Notes: generated by a model from the letters alone, not told the origin. Numbered from the stretch's first letter, positions 1 to 6,186 are shown. The stretch: 10,489 bases of DNA from Patescibacteria group bacterium (GCA_022710085.1 JAKLHP010000025.1:1-10489); one strand, 5' to 3'. Numbers and translations: made by a program.

Positions 1-184
1 GACCATATTCAAATAAGGTCATATTGCGTCCGACTTCCTCGAGTCCTCCCAACGGGATAATTCGAAGGTTATTTTTGTCGAACCTTGTTTTTTCTGAAGT
101 TTTGTTCAGAGCCGAAGGTGCGCTCATGAGCGAGCCATCCCGCGGGATCTGAAAATCCTTCTTCGTTTTTCTTCTTGTATTCAT
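1..184 (-). CDS. rnj: Ribonuclease J, N-terminal part (runs off the window)
   Basis: Only the first 61 codons are visible; the gene continues past base 1. RNase J is a metallo-beta-lactamase-fold endo- and 5'-3' exoribonuclease of mRNA decay and rRNA maturation. The translation starts MNTRRKTKKD and, after about 40 basic, probably disordered residues, reaches LRIIPLGGLEEVGRNMTLFE (residues 40-59), which matches the first beta strands of the family (IPLGGxxEVGxN). The catalytic HxHxDH motif lies outside the window, so activity cannot be judged. The ATG at 184 has no SD; an internal ATG at codon 20 (base 127) is an alternative start, but the basic extension fits RNase J proteins of candidate phyla as I know them. 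The gene lies 72 nt downstream of tRNA-Leu on the same strand and could be read from the tRNA promoter. Confidence 0.78.
   Translation of the reverse strand, partial: MNTRRKTKKDFQIPRDGSLMSAPSALNKTSEKTRFDKNNLRIIPLGGLEEVGRNMTLFEYG
121..148. repeat. Two adjacent perfect 12-nt palindromes in the rnj 5' coding region
   Basis: CGCTCATGAGCG (121-132) and ATCCCGCGGGAT (137-148) are each perfectly palindromic and sit 4 nt apart in the first 22 codons of rnj. They are GC-rich in an AT-rich neighbourhood. In mRNA each could form a 4-bp hairpin, and the first would carry the alternative start codon AUG in its loop. A role is not established. Confidence 0.5.
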
Positions 185-256
185 TTTGTTAGTTCAAGTT
201 AATTAGCCAAAGTTAAAAAAATTTGTCTATTAATTGATTTAAAAAGTTAAGAAGTG

Positions 257-340
257 TGGGCTTGGAGAGACTTGAACTCTCACGGACTTACGTCCATACG
301 CACCTGAAGCGTACGTGTATACCAATTCCACCACAAGCCC
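257..340 (-). tRNA. tRNA-Leu(CAG)
   Basis: The reverse complement folds as a class II tRNA. The acceptor stem is GGGCTTG/CAAGCCC (340-334 with 264-258) with discriminator A at 257. The anticodon stem TACGC/GCGTA is perfect and encloses the loop TTCAGGT, giving anticodon CAG (bases 306-304), which reads CUG leucine codons. A long variable arm (GGAC-GTAA-GTCC) is typical of leucine tRNAs, and the T arm is GAGAG-TTCAAGT-CTCTC. The 84-nt length fits. The 3' CCA is not encoded (CAC follows the discriminator), so it must be added by a CCA-adding enzyme. Confidence 0.95.
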
Positions 341-485
341 ATTAATTCAAGGTGTATTTCACAAAAAAGAAGCTTGCAATATATTCCAAAAATTAGCACA
401 GAAAGGCCTATAAAAAGCTTTCTATACTGCAGAAAAGAAGCAAAAATTAATTATTGTAAAATTGAAGTCTTTCTGATGTGTTTTA

Positions 486-514
486 AATATAGCACAAGCA
501 AACGATAAAGTCAA
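486..514 (-). promoter_or_regulatory. Sigma-70-type promoter candidate for tRNA-Leu
   Basis: On the minus strand TTGACT (514-509) is followed after exactly 17 nt by TATATT (491-486). Both hexamers are one base from consensus. It begins 4 nt past the manC stop codon and points at the tRNA. The predicted start near 479 gives a leader of about 140 nt before the mature tRNA; the leader contains a short AGAAAG/CTTTCT stem (about 399-422) but no ORF that I can support. Confidence 0.6.
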
Positions 515-518
515 GCTC

Positions 519-1898
519 CTACTTTCGCGCGTAATCGTCTTCAAATCTTTTGATATCATCTTCTTCAAGATATCTGCCCGCTTGTACTTCAATAATTTCA
601 AGATTCTCCTTGCCAATATTTTCCAGCCTGTGTTTTGTTTTTGCCGGAATATAGGTGCTTTCATTTTCTTTAAGATGAATGATGTCTTTACCCCGGACAA
701 TCCTCGCCTTTCCTGTTGTTACTACCCAGTGTTCCGAACGGCTTTTGTGGGATTGCAGGCTCAACCGGGATTTTGGAAATACGGTAATTTTTTTCACCTT
801 GCAACCCGCAACATCCAAAAGCACTTCATATTTTCCCCAAGGACGATAAACCTCCAGGCTCTGGTCCAGTTCCTTCATTTCCTTTTCTTTCAACATCGAA
901 AAAACTTCTTTGATATCCTTGCTCCTTCCCCTTTTTTGGATAAGAATACAATCATTATTTTCAACAACAATAATGTCATCCACTCCGACAGTAGCTACCA
1001 AGCGGTCATTATTCGAATGTACAAAAACATTTTGAGAATCGAATCCGATATGCTTTGTGCTGATATTTCCGTTTCTTTCAGAAATTTCCGCCAACACATC
1101 AAAAGAACCGATGTCGCTCCATCCAAAATCTCCTTCAAATACGATGATGTTTTTTGACTTTTCTGCGATAGCCACATCAATCGCCACATTTGGAAGCTTT
1201 TTGAAATTTTTAAGAAAAGTGTCAAAATCCTTCTCGAAAAATTTGGATATTTCAGACGCATAATTTCGAAGTTCATTGGAAAATGTCTTGCTGTTAAAAA
1301 CATACATTCCGGCGTTCCAAAGATATTTTCCGGATTTCAAATATTTTTTAGCTGTTTTAAGATTAGGCTTTTCTTTGAATTCCAAAACTTCAAAATAATC
1401 TCCCTTCCTTTTCCCTTTTTGAATGTATCCAAGTCCGGTATCCGGATTATTGGGAACGATTCCGATGGTTGCCACATGGCCATCTACCTGCTTCATTACT
1501 GATTTCACGAGCTCAACATACGCTTTCTTGTTTCCAATATAATGGTCTGAGTGCACTTCAATAATAGAATCACTCGGCTTAATCTTAATCTTTTCGACAA
1601 GATATTTGACTGCATAAGCAATTGCCGGACCAGTATTGAGGCTGGCCGGTTCAACCAAAATTCTTTCTTTTTTGAATCTAGGATATATTTCCTTGACCTG
1701 ATTGAAAACATTGAAATAATTTTCCTCATTGGTCACAAAAACAATATTGTCCTTGGGAACAATTTCAGACATCCGAAGATATGTTTCCTGAAGAAGCGAT
1801 TTATCACTATAAAGATTCAAAAACTGCTTAGGAAAGTTTTTTCGAGAAAGCGGCCAAAGTCTGGTTCCCGCTCCTCCGCAAAGTATAATACTGTACAT
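519..1898 (-). CDS. manC: Bifunctional mannose-1-phosphate guanylyltransferase / mannose-6-phosphate isomerase (type II)
   Basis: The 459-residue protein has the full two-domain layout of the AlgA/XanB/ManC family (usually about 470-480 residues). The N-terminal nucleotidyltransferase domain carries the signature GGAGTRLWPLSRKNFPKQF (residues 8-26), then FKEKP and WNAGMYVF further on; it makes GDP-mannose from GTP and mannose-1-phosphate. The C-terminal cupin isomerase domain starts near RPWG (352-355), with the metal-site pattern SLQxH...EHW (about 380-391), HR at 423-424, EVQxG (437-441) and YLEEDDIKR (443-451). It would interconvert fructose-6-phosphate and mannose-6-phosphate in the cytoplasm. 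Start: ATG 1898; an in-frame stop lies 13 codons upstream and there is no SD. GDP-mannose normally feeds glycan and glycoprotein synthesis. No phosphomannomutase is in the window. Confidence 0.93.
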   Translation of the reverse strand: MYSIILCGGAGTRLWPLSRKNFPKQFLNLYSDKSLLQETYLRMSEIVPKDNIVFVTNEENYFNVFNQVKEIYPRFKKERILVEPASLNTGPAIAYAVKYLVEKIKIKPSDSIIEVHSDHYIGNKKAYVELVKSVMKQVDGHVATIGIVPNNPDTGLGYIQKGKRKGDYFEVLEFKEKPNLKTAKKYLKSGKYLWNAGMYVFNSKTFSNELRNYASEISKFFEKDFDTFLKNFKKLPNVAIDVAIAEKSKNIIVFEGDFGWSDIGSFDVLAEISERNGNISTKHIGFDSQNVFVHSNNDRLVATVGVDDIIVVENNDCILIQKRGRSKDIKEVFSMLKEKEMKELDQSLEVYRPWGKYEVLLDVAGCKVKKITVFPKSRLSLQSHKSRSEHWVVTTGKARIVRGKDIIHLKENESTYIPAKTKHRLENIGKENLEIIEVQAGRYLEEDDIKRFEDDYARK

Positions 1899-1948
1899 AA
1901 TTTTATTGTTTTTTCCAATTATTACAGACCTACAAGACTATTCTATCA

Positions 1949-1999
1949 CCTCCCTTTTCTCTTGGCAAAAGGGTAAAAAGGGAATAAAAAAAAGGGAGG
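1949..1999. repeat. Perfect 10-bp inverted repeat with extra competing arms
   Basis: CCTCCCTTTT (1949-1958) and AAAAGGGAGG (1990-1999) are perfect complements 31 nt apart. Two further right arms, AAAAGGG at 1967-1973 and AAAAAGGG at 1975-1982, compete for the same left arm; the first would give a tight 7-bp hairpin with an 8-nt loop. On the minus strand the left arm reads GGGAGGTGAT, a perfect SD with no start codon at usable distance (manC ATG is about 48 nt on). It lies between the Nudix-like gene and manC. Terminator, RBS-sequestering switch or relic are all possible. Confidence 0.5.
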
Positions 2000-2033
2000 A
2001 AGATTTTATCTTCAACTCCCGATGTCTGTTTGT

Positions 2034-2765
2034 TTACTCCAAATACTTCTTTAGGGTTTCATGTACCCCATACTTCGGGATTTCAATGAAACCCTGCTGG
2101 CCAGAAAACACTCCGACCAACTCTCCACTCGGGTTAATCGTGTAGACTGATACCCCGTTGTGGCCACCGGCCCACCATTTCTCCTCAAGAGAGATAGAAA
2201 ACGGAACTCTGATTCCCGTTATATCCCACTCGAGCACTGCTTCAAGCGCTCGGTTTGTTTTATTGACGTCATACCCAAGCACGTTAATCTCTCCGACTTC
2301 AACGGTCTTTTCAACCATAAAATCAAGAGAGCAGTTCTTTGCAGCATCAAGATGATCAGCTGGCACGAAACGAGTTTTTTTCTCGAGGTCATAAACGAAT
2401 GCTTCCTCGATAAGTTCCCGCGCGCCGGTGAGACACAAATTGCGTCCCTCAATGTGGCGAGCTATACCCGCAAACGGCTTAAACCAGCCATGCCGCTCAT
2501 CAGGAACAACACAGATTCCCTGAGAACATACTACCTTAATAACCGCCCCGCCGCGAAATAATCCTTCGGGCGCCTCCTTTTCGAATTTTTTGTTTGCCCT
2601 GGCAGGCAATTTAAAATCCGAAATAAAAGAAAACCCATCAGACCATTTCGAGTATACGGGAATTCCAGAATCCTTCTCTGAGAAGGGAAACTCCTTCAGC
2701 AGTTCCCTCAAGAAACCTTTCTGATAACTGTTAAGGATATCAAAAATTGTTTCCTTGATCTCCAT
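2034..2765 (-). CDS. Nudix-hydrolase-like protein, possibly acquired
   Basis: The 243-residue protein has a Nudix-like core: strands GGAVIKVV (72-79) and ICVVPDE (84-90), then WFKPFAGIARHIE (94-106) and ARELIEEAFV (115-124). The canonical Nudix box is Gx5Ex7REUxEExGU. Here G100, E106 and R116-E117-L118-x-E120-E121 are present, but the E-to-R spacing is 9 instead of 7 and A122 lies where x-G is expected, so metal binding is plausible and activity unproven. Nudix enzymes cleave nucleoside diphosphates linked to other groups; no substrate can be named. A second half (about 150-243) is unrecognised. Start: ATG 2765 has a perfect SD, GGAGGT, 5 nt upstream, unlike all the core genes here. GC is about 46% by hand count against about 37% in sampled lines of manC, suggesting transfer. 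It has its own promoter. The Nudix call is moderate. Confidence 0.55.
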   Translation of the reverse strand: MEIKETIFDILNSYQKGFLRELLKEFPFSEKDSGIPVYSKWSDGFSFISDFKLPARANKKFEKEAPEGLFRGGAVIKVVCSQGICVVPDERHGWFKPFAGIARHIEGRNLCLTGARELIEEAFVYDLEKKTRFVPADHLDAAKNCSLDFMVEKTVEVGEINVLGYDVNKTNRALEAVLEWDITGIRVPFSISLEEKWWAGGHNGVSVYTINPSGELVGVFSGQQGFIEIPKYGVHETLKKYLE

Positions 2766-2770
2766 AATAC

Positions 2771-2776
2771 ACCTCC
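2771..2776 (-). promoter_or_regulatory. Canonical ribosome binding site of the Nudix-like gene
   Basis: Minus-strand GGAGGT (inside GGGAGGTG) lies 5 nt before the ATG at 2765. It is notable because core genes in this window have no such site. Confidence 0.8.
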
Positions 2777-2863
2777 CAAAATTATCCTCCCTTCATAAGA
2801 AGGCAAGGTTTTACCTTATTTCAAGGTTCTTTCAGCACGAATCAAACTTTGACTGAACCATTC

Positions 2864-2892
2864 GTTATATAACCTTTTACGACTTTTGTCAA
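2864..2892 (-). promoter_or_regulatory. Strong sigma-70-type promoter of the Nudix-like gene
   Basis: Minus-strand TTGACA (2892-2887, perfect -35) is followed after 17 nt by TATAAC (2869-2864, one base from the -10 consensus). The predicted start near 2857 gives a leader of about 90 nt. It is among the best promoter matches in the window. Confidence 0.7.
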
Positions 2893-2893
2893 A

Positions 2894-2909
2894 TGTATAA
2901 GGGTATACA
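2894..2909. promoter_or_regulatory. Palindrome next to the -35 box (operator candidate)
   Basis: TGTATA-AGGG-TATACA is a perfect 6-4-6 inverted repeat that ends one base from the -35 hexamer of the promoter at 2864-2892. The position suits an activator site or an operator, but no regulator gene is nearby. Confidence 0.4.
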
Positions 2910-2935
2910 AAAAAACGCCTAAGAAAAAATTAGAC
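2909..2935 (-). terminator. Intrinsic terminator candidate downstream of the phosphoglucose isomerase gene
   Basis: Minus-strand GTCTAA (2935-2930) pairs with TTAGGC (2922-2917, one G-U) around a 7-nt loop and is followed by G and seven T. It sits between the isomerase stop (3011) and the Nudix-like promoter, separating the two units. Confidence 0.5.
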
Positions 2936-2982
2936 TTTATTACATTACAAGTAGAAATTAAAGCTAACTAAAAGGATCTTTA

Positions 2983-3018
2983 TTGAATAATCTAGATTTT
3001 TTATTTTTTATTATTCAA
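2983..3018. repeat. 9-bp AT-rich inverted repeat over the isomerase stop codon
   Basis: TTGAATAAT (2983-2991) and ATTATTCAA (3010-3018) are perfect complements with an 18-nt AT-rich loop. The right arm includes the stop codon of the gene at 3011-3619. No U-tract follows on the minus strand, so it is more likely a 3'-end stabilising hairpin, or chance, than a terminator. Confidence 0.35.
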
Positions 3019-3619
3019 CCACAGGCAAACCGCCCAAATACTCTTTCTCAATACTTTTGTAAAGCGGGTTTTTCTTAAGAGCCGGCTTTCCTTCATGCTC
3101 CACGACATAATAAGCAAACCCTCTCATTTCTTTCACTAATTCATAATCAGCATGACCAGGAAAACTGGAAGGGTCCTTATCTCCGAAATTAACCGGACTG
3201 TCATCGGCTGTTGCAAAATAAGTTTCTCCGGTATTGACCACTAAGTGGCCGTATTTCGGAGGCATGAAAATTTCCTCTCCGGCTTTGACGTGAACTGCCT
3301 TGAATTCTTCCACTTCATCTGCAATCATTTCCCCATTTTCTTTTTCTTTTAATTTCTGAAGCAAGGCTATTCCTTGGCCGAAAATAATCCAATAAGTTTC
3401 ACTGAGATCCCCGACATGATAATGACCGTATGTTTTAATGTATTCTCCTGAAATCGTTCCCGGTTCCCAAACAGTTATATTCCTCTGATCGACTCCGCCC
3501 CGGATCATATAATAATGAATTTCCGGACCAATGCCATTGGGATCCATCAAAACATCCTGCATTTTATCATGAGTCCTCGAGGCATAATGCTTGCCAACGT
3601 TTGTAAAATCAATGTTCAT
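3011..3619 (-). CDS. Cupin-type (archaeal-type) glucose-6-phosphate isomerase
   Basis: The 202-residue protein matches the metal-dependent cupin phosphoglucose isomerases first known from archaea such as Pyrococcus furiosus, not the large classical Pgi. The core reads GEYIKTYGHYHVGDLSETYW (58-77), then GQGIALLQ (81-88) and VKAGEEIFMPPKYGHLVVNT (111-130). By family comparison the metal ligands would be H66, H68, E74 and H125; all are present, though the H68-to-E74 spacing is one residue shorter than I recall for the Pyrococcus enzyme. Reaction: glucose-6-phosphate to fructose-6-phosphate in the cytoplasm. The ATG at 3619 has no SD. It lies 21 nt downstream of the solute-binding protein gene, probably on one transcript. 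Its product fructose-6-phosphate is the substrate of the isomerase domain of ManC nearby. Confidence 0.85.
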   Translation of the reverse strand: MNIDFTNVGKHYASRTHDKMQDVLMDPNGIGPEIHYYMIRGGVDQRNITVWEPGTISGEYIKTYGHYHVGDLSETYWIIFGQGIALLQKLKEKENGEMIADEVEEFKAVHVKAGEEIFMPPKYGHLVVNTGETYFATADDSPVNFGDKDPSSFPGHADYELVKEMRGFAYYVVEHEGKPALKKNPLYKSIEKEYLGGLPVVE

Positions 3620-3640
3620 ATTTTTGTTATTTATTTTTAG

Positions 3641-5293
3641 TTATTTTTTGATTCTAGTGGTCTTAATATACCACTTATTGATATCGGCAAAACGCCAAGA
3701 TGAAGAGTTGATATTTTTTACTTCTATCCCCTTTACGCTATTGGAAACGGGATAAAGATAATGAGGACTGTAAAGGAAAACCGCCGGAGATTCTTCCGAT
3801 ATTATTTTTTGAAGCTCTCTGTATTTTTCTATTCTTTTTCCTTCATCCAACTCCTGTCTGATATCCCGAAGCAGTTCATCGGCGTCTTTATTATCAAGCA
3901 TCCCCAAATTAAAACCGGGATCTTGCTTCTGGCTCGAATGCCAAAAGGGATAAAGATCAGGATTAAAACTGGTAATTTGTCCGAAGAGAATGGCTTCATA
4001 TTCACGAGGACGGATAATATTTTGCTGGAGATCGGTAGCCGTAAGAATTTCAACATTGGCATTTACTCCTATTTCTTTCCAGTCTCTGGCCAGAATTTCA
4101 GCCGTTTCAGTAAGATCGGGCCAATCGGCAGTATAAAACTTGAATTCAATTTTTACTCCGTCTTTTTCCCTGATTCCGTCTTTGATTTTCCATCCTGCCT
4201 CATCCAGAATATTTCTAGCCTTCTCCAGATCATAGTCTCTCCTGTCTATATCTCCGTTATATTCGCTCATTGAGTTGAGGAATGGAGAAAATATTTCTTC
4301 TCCCTTTCCCTTCAATATCTGGCTTAATATTTCTTTTCGATTTACTGCCTGAGCAAGAGCCCTCCTGACATCATCATTGGCTAGCGATACGCTTTTATTC
4401 TGGTTAAAAAACACTGAAAAATATCTCGGGAAAGAAAGTTCCTTGATCGAAGTGCTTTTTCTGTTTTTTATGCTGTCAACTTTTTTCGTGTTAATGTTCT
4501 GCATCCCCTTAATCTCCTTTTTATTGTAAGCGGTAAGCATCGTCTCCTCGTCGGGATACAAATTGAAAACAATCCTGGAGATATATGGCTCTCCTTCGAA
4601 ATATTTTTCAAAAGCCCTGAGTTCATAAGAAAGGATTTCTCCATTGGAGTTTTTCTGAAAATCTTCAAATTTATACGGACCAGATCCGATTGGCTTGAGG
4701 TTGTAATCAGCTAAAGGAAATTTTTCAGGAACAATATTTCCCCAAATATGCTTGGGAAGTATTCCCAGAGTAAGATTATTCAAAAAGCCGAAATAAGGAT
4801 TGCTAATATTAAAGCTCAGGGTATAATCATCGATCTGGCTTACTTCTATCCCCTGCCAATTCTGCCTCAAGGGACTTTTGTAAGCCGGGTCTTTCAGGAT
4901 GCTTATTGTAAAGAACACGTCGCTGGCAGTCAAGGGTTCTCCGTCATGCCAAAACAAATTCTTCCGCAGCCTGACTGTATATGTTTTCTGGTCTTCGGAA
5001 ACTTCATAGCTTTCAGCCATATTATTTTTCAATTTTCCCTGAGCATCATATCCAAAAAGTCCCCCGTAAATAAGCTGGGTCAGATCAGAATCAGTTTCAC
5101 TGGTTTGCGAAAGAATCGGATTAATATAAAGAGGTTGTCCGATCAGTCCTTCAACATATTCTCCTCCATTCTTGGGTATGGGCCTGGTAAATCCGATATA
5201 AAGATGAGCTAGCCAAAAAACAAGGGAAGCGAAGATTAAAAAGATAAGCGAGAAGACAATCATCTTCTCCTTAAAATTCAGAAGCTTGCTCAT
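3641..5293 (-). CDS. Family 5 (peptide/nickel-type) extracellular solute-binding protein, membrane-anchored
   Basis: The 550 residues fit the DppA/OppA family (usually 500-600). Residues 12-34 form one hydrophobic span with no lipobox cysteine, so the protein is probably held at the membrane by an uncleaved N-terminal anchor. The mature part starts with GGEYVEGLIGQPLYINPI (43-60); the family 5 signature region, AESYEVSEDQKTYTVRLRKN through WHDGEPLTASDV, follows at 93-126, and the GSGPYKF motif comes later. The C-terminal half has the usual RRALAQAVNR segment. Such proteins deliver oligopeptides or similar ligands to an ABC permease; no permease or ATPase genes are adjacent, so the partner is unknown. 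The start ATG 5293 lacks an SD. The next gene downstream is the cupin isomerase. Confidence 0.88.
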   Translation of the reverse strand: MSKLLNFKEKMIVFSLIFLIFASLVFWLAHLYIGFTRPIPKNGGEYVEGLIGQPLYINPILSQTSETDSDLTQLIYGGLFGYDAQGKLKNNMAESYEVSEDQKTYTVRLRKNLFWHDGEPLTASDVFFTISILKDPAYKSPLRQNWQGIEVSQIDDYTLSFNISNPYFGFLNNLTLGILPKHIWGNIVPEKFPLADYNLKPIGSGPYKFEDFQKNSNGEILSYELRAFEKYFEGEPYISRIVFNLYPDEETMLTAYNKKEIKGMQNINTKKVDSIKNRKSTSIKELSFPRYFSVFFNQNKSVSLANDDVRRALAQAVNRKEILSQILKGKGEEIFSPFLNSMSEYNGDIDRRDYDLEKARNILDEAGWKIKDGIREKDGVKIEFKFYTADWPDLTETAEILARDWKEIGVNANVEILTATDLQQNIIRPREYEAILFGQITSFNPDLYPFWHSSQKQDPGFNLGMLDNKDADELLRDIRQELDEGKRIEKYRELQKIISEESPAVFLYSPHYLYPVSNSVKGIEVKNINSSSWRFADINKWYIKTTRIKK

Positions 5294-5356
5294 CTTGAGC
5301 CAGTTCTTTGAAAAGAAAAATTTAATTTTTTCTTTGATACTAATATGGTTAAAATT

Positions 5357-5380
5357 AAAAAAAATTAATTTCGGAAATTA
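5357..5380 (-). terminator. Weak AT-rich intrinsic terminator candidate after secG
   Basis: Minus-strand TAATTT-CCG-AAATTA (5380-5366) forms a 6-bp stem that begins with the secG stop codon. An A-less run of eight T (5364-5357) follows one A later. The stem has no G-C pairs, so the call is weak. Confidence 0.4.
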
Positions 5381-5599
5381 TTTGCTTGAAAGAATAAAAA
5401 TCGCGATTGACAGTCCCAGAAAAACAACCGAGAGGGCTATGGAAATATAAAATAAAAATTTTTCCATTCCTCTTTTGGTATAATAACCCCCGAAGTCCCC
5501 ACCGAAAGCGGCTGACAGACCGGATCCCCGATTCTGAAGAAGTATCGAGACAATTAGGAAAATGCAAACAACAATCTGGATTATATTTATTATTTTCAT
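5378..5599 (-). CDS. secG: Protein translocase subunit SecG
   Basis: The 73-residue protein has the SecG hairpin layout: a first membrane span (about 2-21), the conserved cytoplasmic stretch LLQNRGSGLSAAFGG (20-34) with YYTKRGMEK (39-47), and a second span (about 48-71). SecG associates with SecYE and assists SecA-driven export. The length fits the short end of the family. The ATG at 5599 lacks an SD and lies 14 nt from the -10 box of a promoter candidate, so the mRNA may be almost leaderless. secY is in the same window (7984-9255), but secG is outside the ribosomal operon, as is usual. Confidence 0.93.
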   Translation of the reverse strand: MKIINIIQIVVCIFLIVSILLQNRGSGLSAAFGGDFGGYYTKRGMEKFLFYISIALSVVFLGLSIAIFILSSK

Positions 5600-5613
5600 T
5601 ATTTTTTTTGATA

Positions 5614-5642
5614 CTTATAACATTAATAATACTATCAGACAA
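5614..5642 (-). promoter_or_regulatory. secG promoter candidate with extended -10
   Basis: Minus-strand TTGTCT (5642-5637) and TATAAG (5619-5614) are 17 nt apart, and TGT before TATAAG gives an extended -10. The predicted start near 5607 leaves a leader of about 8 nt. A second, poorer candidate (TTGACT, 17 nt, TAGTAT) overlaps just upstream. Confidence 0.5.
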
Positions 5643-5654
5643 CTTTTTGATAGT
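5631..5654. promoter_or_regulatory. Inverted repeat spanning the secG -35 region
   Basis: ACTATCA (5631-5637) and TGATAGT (5648-5654) are perfect complements around 10 nt. The repeat covers the proposed secG -35 box, an operator-like position. A regulator is not evident. Confidence 0.35.
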
Positions 5655-5668
5655 CAACTCAAAATGCC

Positions 5669-5697
5669 ATTTTTTGCCTTGAATAAAGCAAAAAAAT
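5669..5697 (-). terminator. Hairpin between ruvX and secG (possible terminator)
   Basis: ATTTTTTGC (5669-5677) faces GCAAAAAAAT (5688-5697), a 9-bp stem with one extra A and a 10-nt loop. In the minus direction it follows ruvX and precedes the secG promoter. Only four T follow, so termination is uncertain. Confidence 0.3.
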
Positions 5698-5741
5698 GCC
5701 GATATTTCGACTTTTTAAGATTTTCCCAAATTCTTTGATTT

Positions 5742-6164
5742 TTAATTATTATCGAGCCATTCCTGAAGAATTATCTTGGCTGATTCCTCATCATCGAATC
5801 TTTTTATGTCCTTTGCTCCTTTTTCAATCAAATTAGCCTGAGCCATCTTGGTGGTAAACATTTCATTTTGGTATTTCACCGGTATTTTCAGTATTTCTTC
5901 GAGCAATTTTCCCAATTTTTCTCCTTCATATTCAACGCTTCCCTTGTTGATATAACTGGGAATTCCAATGATTATTCTTTTGACATTTTCCTTGGAAATA
6001 ATTTCAGCCAGTTTTTGGACCAATTCTTTGTTATTCTCTACCGTTTTGTAGGCAAACGCCATTTTGGTCTCATTGTCAGCCAAAGCCAAGCCGACTTTGG
6101 CTTTTCCAAAATCTATACCCAATATTTGGCTTACTTCAGCTGAATTTTGACTGTCTATTGACAT
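5742..6164 (-). CDS. ruvX: RuvX/YqgF family nuclease (putative pre-16S rRNA nuclease)
   Basis: At 140 residues the protein has normal length for RuvX/YqgF, an RNase H-like fold linked to 16S rRNA 5'-end maturation. Visible motifs are LGIDFGKAKVGLALAD (15-30), with the first catalytic Asp at D18; RIIIGIP (63-69); NEMFTTKMAQ (100-109), with E101; and FDDEESAKIILQEWLD (123-138), with the last acidic site at D124/D125. All three catalytic acidic positions are therefore kept. The ATG at 6164 has no SD. A TATAAT at 6190-6185 on the minus strand would give a leader of about 14 nt. The start codon overlaps the -35 box of a divergent promoter serving the small plus-strand ORF. Confidence 0.9.
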   Translation of the reverse strand: MSIDSQNSAEVSQILGIDFGKAKVGLALADNETKMAFAYKTVENNKELVQKLAEIISKENVKRIIIGIPSYINKGSVEYEGEKLGKLLEEILKIPVKYQNEMFTTKMAQANLIEKGAKDIKRFDDEESAKIILQEWLDNN

Positions 6165-6186
6165 AAATTGATTTTTGTGATAATAT
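6158..6186 (+). promoter_or_regulatory. Promoter of the small plus-strand ORF
   Basis: TTGACA (6158-6163, perfect consensus) and TAATAT (6181-6186) are separated by 17 nt; GATAAT at 6179-6184 with a 15-nt gap is an alternative -10. The predicted start near 6193 gives a leader of about 34 nt ending in a perfect SD. The -35 box overlaps the first codon of ruvX on the other strand. Confidence 0.6.

Noticed and set aside
422..700. 92-codon minus-strand frame running from manC into the tRNA leader
   Set aside because: It overlaps the manC cupin domain in another frame and has no start signals or recognised motifs.
582..1157. 191-codon open frame on the plus strand within manC
   Set aside because: It lies antisense to a clear enzyme gene, has low-complexity Phe/Asn-rich translation, no SD and no recognisable domain.
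1906..2145. 79-codon plus-strand frame across the manC-Nudix spacer
   Set aside because: It runs through the purine-rich inverted repeat and antisense into the Nudix-like gene; no SD and a low-complexity Lys-rich middle.
3761..4273. 170-codon open frame on the plus strand within the solute-binding protein gene
   Set aside because: It is antisense to a well-supported gene; the Phe/Ile/Lys-rich translation looks like a shadow frame.
5378..5657. 100-codon minus-strand frame over secG (5355-5657)
   Set aside because: It is out of frame with SecG, whose sequence is clearly recognisable.
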